Source: Bryobacterales bacterium (lineage in GTDB: Bacteria > Acidobacteriota > Terriglobia > Bryobacterales > Bryobacteraceae). From it: a stretch of DNA of 5,057 bases. Shown here in pieces: positions 1 to 4,863 of this stretch (the first letter of the stretch is position 1; each line of letters starts with the position of its first letter). The stretch spans positions 1-5,057 of the forward strand of contig JAOAPP010000452.1 of the NCBI GenBank assembly GCA_025462985.1. The letters run 5' to 3'. The notes beneath the pieces are model-generated. The model saw only the letters and a list, made by a program, of their open reading frames with translations, made no database searches and had not been told where the DNA came from. The position numbers were made by a program, and so were the translations under genes.

Positions 1-312
1 TTCCTGGCCGTTGAGATGCCGCACTTTCCAATTCCGCGCGTCCAGCCCGAACTGTTGGTGCTGCACAAACTCGCCCGTCAGCTCGATGAAATCGGAGGGT
101 TTAAGCGTTCCGCATGCTTTGTATTCCGGATGATCGCTCCAGACCCGCAACGTCATGCGATCGCATGCATCAGCGAGGCCAAGCTCGCAGTAAGGCTTTT
201 GTTCCCGTGTGACCTTTGAGGCAACGCCTTCAATCTGAACGTGCACGCGCGCTTCCACCGCCGCGCCGTTCTGCGCGTGCCGGCGAATTTCGCTCAAGGT
301 CAGCAGTTCCAT
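1..312 (-). CDS. YhaM-like OB-fold protein, N-terminal part (cut by window edge)
   Basis: Reading the minus strand from an ATG at 312 gives 104 codons open to the window edge, beginning MELLTLSEIRRHAQNG. The sequence fits an OB-fold nucleic-acid-binding domain: a beta strand in EARVHVQIEGVASKV, then KPYCELGLADACDRMTLRVW, then SDFIELTGEFVQHQQFGLDA. This strand pattern (K-x-Y-x-x-L-x-L-x-D, then a rebuilt strand around F-I-E-L-T-G) is that of the N-terminal domain of YhaM-type 3'-5' exoribonucleases, which carry an HD phosphohydrolase domain further on. That second half would lie outside the window, so exonuclease activity is inferred only. No signal peptide or membrane segment is visible, so the protein should be cytosolic. 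It is divergent from the gene at 413, with 100 bp between starts, and no clear Shine-Dalgarno precedes the ATG. It could instead be a different OB-fold protein. The plus-strand frame over the same DNA shows no recognisable protein. Confidence 0.72.
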   Translation of the reverse strand, partial: MELLTLSEIRRHAQNGAAVEARVHVQIEGVASKVTREQKPYCELGLADACDRMTLRVWSDHPEYKACGTLKPSDFIELTGEFVQHQQFGLDARNWKVRHLNGQE

Positions 313-412
313 CAAAGAAGCTTAACGCGTCGTTCGCAACCGTCAGCATCAGATTTAGTCGGGCCTAACGGAAACTGTTGCCGGCAGAAGCAACTTCAGG
401 TTTAACAGTGTC
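313..412. promoter_or_regulatory. Divergent intergenic region upstream of two genes
   Basis: These 100 bp separate the starts of the minus-strand OB-fold gene and the plus-strand TolB/TPR gene, so they must carry promoters for both unless transcription enters from outside. I could not pick convincing -35/-10 boxes. Two small inverted repeats are visible: gttgc (377-381) with gcaac (390-394), and actgtt (374-379) with aacagt (404-409). The 3' half (363-400) recurs at 4684-4721 as a degenerate copy. No strong ribosome binding site is seen before the ATG at 413. Confidence 0.4.
363..400 (+). repeat. Leader repeat, copy A (upstream of TolB/TPR gene)
   Basis: This 38-bp stretch ends 12 bp before the ATG of the TolB/TPR gene and matches 4684-4721 without gaps at 28 of 38 positions by my count. 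The first 14 bases (gcctaacggaaact) are identical, and after one substitution ttgc also matches. Weak similarity continues almost to the start codon. It is best read as a 5' leader shared by paralogous genes, either because the genes were duplicated with it or because it is a conserved control site. Confidence 0.6.
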
Positions 413-2461
413 ATGGCGTCCCCCGGCTTCTTGTCGGAACTCAAGCGGCGCAACGTTTATAAAGTTGCGGTCGCCTACGCGGTCGTTGCCTGGCTGCTGA
501 TCCAAGCCGGTTCCATTCTGTTCCCCACCTTCGATGCGCCGGTGTGGGCCATGAAGATCCTTATCGTCCTCCTTGTGCTGGGATTCGCGCCGGCCGTGAT
601 CGGTGCCTGGGCCTTTGAAATCACTCCGGAAGGAATCAAGCGTGAATCGGAAGTCGATCCTGCGCAGTCGATCACGCATCATACCGGGCGCAAGATTGTC
701 GCATTCACGCTCATCGTAGCGGTGATCGCCGCCGCCCTCCTCTCGTTTCAGATCATTCGCCGCTCGCCGGCATCCGGCGATGAACGCAGCGGGTCGATCC
801 GGCCGATGGTGGAGAAAAGCATTGCCATCCTGCCCTTTCAGAATCTGAGCGGCGACAAGGAGAACGCCTACTTCACCGATGGCGTCCAGGACGAAATCCT
901 GAGCCATTTGGCCCGGATTGCGGATCTGAAGGTGATTAGCCGTACCTCAGTCATGCATTACAAGAGCGATGCGCTGCGCAATCTCCGCGAGATCGGCCAG
1001 CAGCTCGGCGTGGCCCATCTCCTTGAAGGGAGCGTGCAACGATCGGGCAACAAGGTGCGCGTCATTGCCCAGCTAATCGACTCACGTAACGACGCGCATC
1101 TCTGGGGGCAAACCTACGACCGCGACCTTGCTGATGTATTCGCGATTCAAAGTGAGATTGCGACTTCGATTGCCCGCGAATTGCAGGCCAAGCTTTCACC
1201 ACGCGAACAGACCGCGATTGCGCAAGCCCCGACAAATAACATCACCGCCTTCGAACTTTACGCACGAGCCAGGCACCTTCTGGCGAGCAGGAATGCAAAG
1301 GCAAATCTGGTCGAGGCGGCTGATCTGCTGAACGAGGCTGTGGCGCGTGATCCATCATTTTTCAAAGCGTATTGCCTGCTCGCCTCGACTCACGATCGGC
1401 TTTATTTCCTCGGCGCGAACCATACTCCTGCGCGCCTGGCATTAGCCGAAGCGGCCATCCGAGAGGCGTTTCGGTTGCGTCCGGATGCGGGTGAAGCACA
1501 CCTGGCACGCGCGCAAAACCTCTATCGAGGCTACCTGGACTACGATGCCGCTCTGGCCGAATTGGAAGTCGCCGCCAAAAGCTTGCCTAATGATGCCAGT
1601 GTTTTCGAGCTGAAGGGTTACATCGAGCGTCGCCAGGGCAAACAAGACGAGGCGATCCGTAGCTTGGAGCGCGCCATCGATCTGGATCCACGGAATAGCT
1701 TTACGCTCCAGCAGGTTGCGCTTACCTATCGTGACCGGCGCCGTTTCGCCGACCAACAATCGGCTCTGGATCGGGCGCTGGCTATCGAGCCTAACAATAT
1801 CGATGTCAAGCTCGAGCGCGTCACTGCGGAATTCTATTGGAAAGCTGATACCCGCCCGTTGCATCAAATGGTCGATTCAATTCGGGCCACAAGTCCGGAA
1901 GCGACTCAAGGAATTGCCGAGTACTGGCTTTTTTACGCCCTGGCCGAGCGCAATGCGGCTGCCGCAAAAGACGCCTTAATCGCAGCGGGTAATAACGATG
2001 CTCTAACCGACGATGCCGTTGTTTTCAGTCGGCGGTTCATGGAAGGTGTTATCGCTCGCATGACGAAAGATGACGCGGGCGCACGCGTCGCTTTCACCGC
2101 CGCGCGCGCAGAGCAGCACCAAATCATTCAAGCTCCCGAAAGCTACGGTCCGGCGCTCTGCGTCCTGGGTCTTATCGACGCTGGCCTCGGACGGAAAGAG
2201 GAAGCACTACGGGAAGGGCGTCGCGCAGTTGAGCTACTCCCCGTGGGAAAAGATCAAATTTTTGGCATCGCTATGGTCAAATACTTCGCGATGATCGCGG
2301 CATGGACTGGTGATAAGGATCTCGCTTGCGAGCAGCTTGCCATCGCTATCCGTCCCCCGAGCCGACTTACCTATGGCGAATTGAAGCTGCTGCCATTCTG
2401 GGACCCGCTCCGCGGAGATCCGCGCTTCGAACAGATGGTCGCCTCTCTCGCACCGAAGTGA
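413..2461 (+). CDS. Membrane-anchored TolB/FlgO-like domain protein with TPR repeats
   Basis: A complete 682-residue protein. The N-terminus (FLSELKRRNVYKVAVAYAVV) is the typical opening of a family of TPR proteins with a short multi-spanning anchor. Hydrophobic segments lie at about 17-38, 46-68 and 95-113. With KRR at 11-13 held inside, three spans would place the rest in the periplasm (inference). Residues ~134-270 form a TolB N-terminal/FlgO-like domain: KSIAILPFQNLSGDKENAYF, then TDGVQDEI, VISRTSV, LLEGSVQRSG and LIDSRNDAHLWGQTYDRDL. From ~278 on, helical repeats follow. Clear TPR units lie around 301-314, 375-393, 408-427 and 442-461 (A-I-x-L-D-P and A-L-A-I-E-P turns). The end, FWDPLRGDPRFEQMVASLAP, is a family signature and recurs in detached form near 4600 and 4790. 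Some relatives carry N-terminal adenylate cyclase or DNA-binding domains; none is present here. The substrate is unknown and a scaffold or sensor role is likely. The ATG at 413 is chosen because it begins the family N-terminus directly. It appears to be transcribed alone. Confidence 0.88.
   Translation: MASPGFLSELKRRNVYKVAVAYAVVAWLLIQAGSILFPTFDAPVWAMKILIVLLVLGFAPAVIGAWAFEITPEGIKRESEVDPAQSITHHTGRKIVAFTLIVAVIAAALLSFQIIRRSPASGDERSGSIRPMVEKSIAILPFQNLSGDKENAYFTDGVQDEILSHLARIADLKVISRTSVMHYKSDALRNLREIGQQLGVAHLLEGSVQRSGNKVRVIAQLIDSRNDAHLWGQTYDRDLADVFAIQSEIATSIARELQAKLSPREQTAIAQAPTNNITAFELYARARHLLASRNAKANLVEAADLLNEAVARDPSFFKAYCLLASTHDRLYFLGANHTPARLALAEAAIREAFRLRPDAGEAHLARAQNLYRGYLDYDAALAELEVAAKSLPNDASVFELKGYIERRQGKQDEAIRSLERAIDLDPRNSFTLQQVALTYRDRRRFADQQSALDRALAIEPNNIDVKLERVTAEFYWKADTRPLHQMVDSIRATSPEATQGIAEYWLFYALAERNAAAAKDALIAAGNNDALTDDAVVFSRRFMEGVIARMTKDDAGARVAFTAARAEQHQIIQAPESYGPALCVLGLIDAGLGRKEEALREGRRAVELLPVGKDQIFGIAMVKYFAMIAAWTGDKDLACEQLAIAIRPPSRLTYGELKLLPFWDPLRGDPRFEQMVASLAPK
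2401..2431 (+). repeat. 31-bp C-terminal tail repeat, copy 1 (inside the intact gene)
   Basis: The codons for DPLRGDPRFE at the end of the TolB/TPR gene begin with ggacccgctccgcgg. The same 31 bp occurs at 4597-4627 and 4790-4820, with only two variable positions among the three copies (the 16th base a/c and the 24th base g/c). Here it lies in a complete reading frame that stops with tga at 2459-2461. Confidence 0.85.
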
Positions 2462-2465
2462 GGCT

Positions 2466-2480
2466 TAAGCCATAGGCTTA
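2466..2480. terminator. Possible weak bidirectional terminator hairpin
   Basis: Five bases after the stop of the TolB/TPR gene, taagcc (2466-2471) pairs with ggctta (2475-2480) around the loop ata. It overlaps a perfect 10-bp palindrome, ggcttaagcc, at 2462-2471. The stem is short and only a broken T-rich stretch follows (tcctattcgttt). The position between the plus-strand gene and a possible convergent minus-strand gene suits a shared terminator, but the structure is weak. Confidence 0.3.
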
Positions 2481-2482
2481 TC

Positions 2483-2608
2483 CTATTCGTTTATTGGCCC
2501 TGGGGCAGCTATCGGCCCACGCTTCCTCGAGCCTTTCTTCTTCGAGTCTTTCTTGCCCGAGCCTTTCTTGCCTGATGTCGCGGGCTTTTTCTTTGAAGAA
2601 CGTTTCAT
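2483..2608 (-). CDS. Possible 41-residue lysine-rich basic peptide
   Basis: A minus-strand ATG at 2608 opens 41 codons ending with tag at 2483-2485. A tga stop lies directly before the ATG, which fixes the frame's upstream limit. The peptide begins MKRSSKKKPATSG, runs through five-residue repeats GKKGS, GKKDS, KKKGS, and ends RKRGPIAAPGPINE. Its composition resembles histone H1-like tails or a nucleic-acid-binding peptide, and no hydrophobic core is visible. It would be divergent from the peptidase gene and convergent with the TolB/TPR gene. A competing minus-strand frame (2478-2660, 60 codons, with ERLGQERLEEERLEEAW) overlaps it. Because the repeat is 15 bp long, every frame shows a periodic peptide, so repetition does not prove coding. 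No Shine-Dalgarno is visible. I favour the lysine-rich frame because its composition is biologically familiar, but it may be non-coding. Confidence 0.33.
   Translation of the reverse strand: MKRSSKKKPATSGKKGSGKKDSKKKGSRKRGPIAAPGPINE
2528..2572. repeat. 15-bp tandem repeat, three units
   Basis: On the plus strand the units are cgagcctttcttctt (2528-2542), cgagtctttcttgcc (2543-2557) and cgagcctttcttgcc (2558-2572), with a degraded partial unit before them. Units 2 and 3 differ at one base and units 1 and 3 at two. The tract is strongly pyrimidine-rich on the plus strand and purine-rich on the minus strand. A 15-bp period keeps the reading frame, as expected if the tract encodes the basic five-residue repeats on the minus strand, and such tracts can change length by slippage. 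Confidence 0.85.
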
Positions 2609-2731
2609 TCAAGCATTCTGGGAACTGCTTGTGAAGCTCGTCAAGAAAATTGCATTGCAACCCACGCGCCGAATGCCTTCTAATGCACTGGGATCGCGTC
2701 CTTAGCCTTTCTCCAGACCCGGCATCGATCT
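2609..2731. promoter_or_regulatory. Upstream region of the peptidase operon, with a small palindrome
   Basis: These 123 bp lie between the possible minus-strand peptide gene and the peptidase start. A perfect 11-bp inverted repeat, ttgca-t-tgcaa, sits at 2650-2660, 71 bp before the ATG, and could be an operator half-site pair. No convincing -35/-10 pair was found at normal spacing. In the peptidase frame, a taa at 2681-2683 with no start codon after it until 2732 rules out a longer N-terminus. No Shine-Dalgarno precedes the ATG. Confidence 0.25.
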
Positions 2732-4330
2732 ATGCCTCCACGAACCGTCAAACTGAGCGTGACAGTGAAAGGTCAGCTCCAAAAAAAATACAACGCAGTT
2801 TCGCTCAAGGAAATTAACGAACAAGTTGGACGCTGGATCGCGGCGGATGCGCGTCGCGGTATCCGCACTGTGCACATCGCAGTGGACGATTCTAAGGCAA
2901 TGAGGGCGCTCCACGTGAGGCCGGTTTCGGGCAAAGCTACCGCTGACAAAATAAAGCGGGCGATTGATGATCTCTGGAAACGGCTGGCGCCCGACTACCT
3001 CGTGCTTTTCGGAGGCGCCGATATCGTGCCGATGTTCGAAGTTGTTAACCCATCGCATGACGAGGAGAACGGAGACGATGACGAAAATGTGCCGACCGAC
3101 AATCCGTATGCGTGTTCTTTACCCTTCAGTTCGCGGAAACGCCGATCGTATCTCGTCCCAGATCGGGTAGTCGGGCGGATCCCTGACATGATGTCCGACA
3201 ACGAGCCAGCCTGGTTCGTAGCCTACCTCAAGACAGCTACCTCCTGGACATCGAAACCGGCCCATTCTTACAACAAGAAGTTTGTGATTTGTTGCCATCC
3301 CTGGAAACGCGCAGGCTTGGACTGTATCCAATATCTCGCCGGATCGGGCCGGCCAGCTTCCCGTCTGTTTATTTCCCCTCCGACTTCCGATATCTGGGCT
3401 TCCGCCCGCAAACAACTTTCAGCGCGGCTGCACATGATCAAGTGCCATGGCTCGCAACTCGACGCGAGGTTCTACGGACAAAAAAAGAAGCGCTATCCGG
3501 AGGCTATTGCGAGCGCAACTTTGAAACCGCGTCTGAAGCCCGCCACCGTGGCCGCCGCCATGTGCTGTTACGGCGCGCAGATCTTTTCACCCGCTGACCC
3601 CGCCGCTATAAAGCCGGGAGAGTGGCCGCTGGCGAGCACGTATCTGCGTAAAGGTGCGCTCGGTTTTGTCGGCTCCACAAGGATAGCCTGGGTTGGTGAT
3701 TCGGAAATTCGTTGCGCCGATTGGCTGGTCGCCGCCTACTTAAAGAGCGTCCTGGGAGGCGCCTCGATCGGGCGTGCTTTTCTTGAGTCCAAGCAGGATT
3801 ATTTACGGTGGATCAATCAACAAGGGCACGCCATAGACCTCATGGATGAAAAGACACTAATTGAATACGTGTTGTTGGGAGATCCGTCCATTCAACCCGT
3901 CCAGAGTGTGCTGCATCCAGAGAAGGCACTTTCACTTCAAGAGCGCCGGCAGCGGCGCGTCGCGCGCGTCCACATGGCGGCACAGATCCGGGAACTGCTT
4001 CCAGTGCGGAGCCGCGCCACAACCGCCGCATCGGCCATGGCGAAGAAGGTGTTTAACAAGGCGACGAGCTCGAGTGCGAAGGGCTTCATCACCGGACCCA
4101 AGGAGTTCAGAACCAAACCGGCCGCAGCCCGAGTGGAAAAACTCAATACGGTCTTGCCGGTCCCGAGCGCCGCTCGTAAACGCCCCGGCTTCATCAGGAG
4201 CCGGCAATCGCTGCAATACTATTGGAGCGAACGGCACGTTCGCGATGGGCACAAACAAATCCGTTTGCTAAAAGCGGAAACTGACCAAGAGGGCAACCTG
4301 TGGCGCACGTCGGTGATCCACAGTAGCTGA
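2732..4330 (+). CDS. Cytosolic C25 (gingipain-like, clan CD) cysteine peptidase
   Basis: A complete 532-residue protein with no signal peptide or membrane segment. Residues ~87-102 (APDYLVLFGGADIVPMF) and 122-150 (TDNPYA, then PDRVVGRIP) match the N-terminal alpha/beta part of peptidase family C25. The catalytic dyad is visible: His239-Gly240 in KCHGSQLDARFYG, and a Cys in AAMCCYGAQIF. Gingipain spacing (C-x-x-G) points to Cys278 and caspase spacing (C-x-G) to Cys279. Family signatures GFVGSTRIAW (311-320) and EYVLLGDPSI (378-387) close the fold. Residues ~400-492 are a basic, Ala/Lys/Arg-rich linker, followed by a compact end (LQYYWSERHVRDGHKQIRLL and about 20 more residues). An acidic insert, DEENGDDDEN, lies at 110-119. 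Classical C25 enzymes are secreted with propeptides, so this intracellular form without either is a different subtype. The substrate is unknown. It precedes the small gene at 4341 by 10 bp, so the two are probably co-transcribed. CHAT or caspase-like families share the clan, but the GST-R-I and L-L-G-D-P-S motifs favour C25. Confidence 0.82.
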   Translation: MPPRTVKLSVTVKGQLQKKYNAVSLKEINEQVGRWIAADARRGIRTVHIAVDDSKAMRALHVRPVSGKATADKIKRAIDDLWKRLAPDYLVLFGGADIVPMFEVVNPSHDEENGDDDENVPTDNPYACSLPFSSRKRRSYLVPDRVVGRIPDMMSDNEPAWFVAYLKTATSWTSKPAHSYNKKFVICCHPWKRAGLDCIQYLAGSGRPASRLFISPPTSDIWASARKQLSARLHMIKCHGSQLDARFYGQKKKRYPEAIASATLKPRLKPATVAAAMCCYGAQIFSPADPAAIKPGEWPLASTYLRKGALGFVGSTRIAWVGDSEIRCADWLVAAYLKSVLGGASIGRAFLESKQDYLRWINQQGHAIDLMDEKTLIEYVLLGDPSIQPVQSVLHPEKALSLQERRQRRVARVHMAAQIRELLPVRSRATTAASAMAKKVFNKATSSSAKGFITGPKEFRTKPAAARVEKLNTVLPVPSAARKRPGFIRSRQSLQYYWSERHVRDGHKQIRLLKAETDQEGNLWRTSVIHSS

Positions 4331-4340
4331 ACACAGCAAG

Positions 4341-4646
4341 GTGGAACCGCGCAAACTGGAGCGCATCCGCGGTCGCGCTACGCTTGAAACGGTGCGCCGG
4401 GGAACGGCGAGCGAACATTTGGCTACCACACTCAAAAGCACGAAGGGCAAGAAGTGGATCCTGGTTCGGATTGGGAGCAACCCGTTCGATGACGCTGAAA
4501 CGCGTAAGTTATCCGGGCACCGTGTCGAGGTTGAGGGCTACTGCGTCGGAAATGAAGTGCACTATGTTTCTGCGCAGGAGATCAGGCGACCTCGGCGGAC
4601 CCGCTCCGCGGCGATCCGCGCTTCGAAGGCATCGTCGCTTTGTTAG
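4341..4646 (+). CDS. Small beta-rich protein paired with the peptidase; 3' end chimeric
   Basis: A GTG at 4341, 10 bp after the peptidase stop, opens 101 codons. Residues ~10-81 look like a genuine small beta-barrel: GRATLETVRRG, then KKWILVRIGSNPFDD, KLSGHRVEVEGYCVGNEV and HYVSAQEI. The R-I-G-x-N-P-F-D-D...L-x-G-x-x-V-x-V-x-G pattern suggests an OB-like or SH3-like fold and seems familiar to me from short proteins beside caspase-like peptidases, though I cannot verify this. From about residue 82 the protein turns into low-complexity RRPRRTRSAAIRASKASSLC. This part is read out of frame from a stray copy of the TolB/TPR tail that begins by 4597. The native end was therefore replaced, but because the fold seems to finish at about residue 81, the protein may still work. 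No signal peptide is seen, so it should be cytosolic like its neighbour. A role as inhibitor, adaptor or substrate of the peptidase is inference from gene order only. The start is supported by its close spacing, not by a ribosome binding site. Confidence 0.6.
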   Translation: MEPRKLERIRGRATLETVRRGTASEHLATTLKSTKGKKWILVRIGSNPFDDAETRKLSGHRVEVEGYCVGNEVHYVSAQEIRRPRRTRSAAIRASKASSLC

Positions 4647-4675
4647 CGCCGCGGCAGGACATCGCACTGCGATGA
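4597..4675 (+). pseudogene. Detached C-terminal tail of a TolB/TPR paralogue (tail copy 2)
   Basis: In a different frame from the small gene it overlaps, 4598-4675 reads DPLRGDPRFEGIVALLAPRQ followed by DIALR and a tga stop at 4673-4675. This matches the end of the intact gene at 413-2461 (DPLRGDPRFEQMVASLAPK). The first 31 bp differ from the intact copy at one base. Upstream in this frame (AGDQATSA) nothing resembles the rest of the family, so the body of the gene is missing. The break lies at about 4584-4597. Confidence 0.75.
4660..4674. other. Short perfect hairpin over the tail-copy-2 stop
   Basis: The bases catcgc (4660-4665) and gcgatg (4669-4674) pair perfectly around the loop act. 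It spans the last codons and stop of tail copy 2 and could be a weak transcription or RNA-stability element for the peptidase operon. No T-tract follows, so it is not a standard intrinsic terminator and may be chance. Confidence 0.25.
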
Positions 4676-4683
4676 CAACCCGC

Positions 4684-4721
4684 GCCTAACGGAAACTATT
4701 GCGAACCGCAGCGACTGGAAG
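4684..4721 (+). repeat. Leader repeat, copy B (orphan)
   Basis: This segment aligns without gaps to the leader of the intact TolB/TPR gene (363-400), with 28 of 38 bases matching and the first 14 identical. It begins 8 bp after the stop of tail copy 2. At the place where the intact gene has its ATG (50 bases into the repeat) this copy has tgc, and no family N-terminus follows, so it is a leader without its gene. Confidence 0.6.
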
Positions 4722-4751
4722 CTGGGCTGCGTGTGCCCCGCCGCATCGCTC
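4722..4751. other. Short unassigned spacer between leader copy B and tail copy 3
   Basis: These 30 bases join the orphan leader to the second detached tail. Similarity to the region before the ATG at 413 fades out here. I see no promoter, repeat or coding signature. It probably contains the deletion junction at which the body of a paralogue was lost. Confidence 0.3.
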
Positions 4752-4859
4752 ATGCCGAGCTACAGAACCCCGAAACTACACTCCTTACGGGACCCGCTCC
4801 GCGGCGATCCGCCCTTCGAAGCGCTCGTTGCCTCGCTCGCGCCCAAAGACGCGGAGTAG
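4752..4859 (+). pseudogene. Detached C-terminal tail of a TolB/TPR paralogue (tail copy 3)
   Basis: An ATG at 4752 opens 35 codons ending with tag at 4857-4859. The last 22 codons read DPLRGDPPFEALVASLAPKD followed by AE, matching the end of the intact TolB/TPR protein. Before them, PKLHSLR may be a decayed form of LKLLPFW in the intact gene, since K and L fall at the same positions. The 31-bp core at 4790-4820 differs from the intact copy at two bases. The fragment lacks the membrane anchor, TolB and TPR parts, so it is a gene remnant. Translation from the ATG is possible but unlikely to matter. Confidence 0.75.
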
Positions 4860-4863
4860 GCAT

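Noticed and set aside
16..219. 67-codon plus-strand open frame at the left edge.
   Set aside because: The minus strand over the same bases gives a coherent OB-fold domain, while this frame shows no family features.
365..907. 180-codon minus-strand open frame opposite the TolB/TPR gene.
   Set aside because: It overlaps the strongly supported membrane anchor and TolB domain coding sequence, and its translation is low-complexity (many D, R, G) with no recognisable motif. It is a shadow frame.
2528..2572. CRISPR-like array.
   Set aside because: Units of 15 bp are directly adjacent with no spacers, so this is a simple tandem repeat.
2478..2660. 60-codon minus-strand frame with ERLGQERLEEERLEEAW, resembling a coiled coil.
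   Set aside because: It is an alternative frame through the same 15-bp repeat as the lysine-rich peptide. Only one is likely real, and the periodic charge pattern is a by-product of the repeat. I cannot fully exclude it.
4384..4689. 101-codon plus-strand frame overlapping the small peptidase-partner gene.
   Set aside because: The 4341 frame has the beta-rich, motif-bearing sequence and correct spacing to the peptidase. This frame is Arg/Ala/Met-rich and featureless.
363..4690. Possible integron attC sites: gcctaac at 363-369 and 4684-4690 fits the RYYYAAC core.
   Set aside because: No matching GTTRRRY core lies downstream at a normal attC distance, and no integrase or cassette layout is present. 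The surrounding 38-bp match to a gene leader explains the shared bases better.
4642..4690. Imperfect inverted repeat gttagcgc ... gcgcctaac with an inner hairpin, looking like a recombination or terminator structure.
   Set aside because: The arms are in the wrong order for attC and have a one-base bulge. The left arm lies within the tail-copy-2 codons and the right arm within the leader repeat, so it probably arose by juxtaposition.
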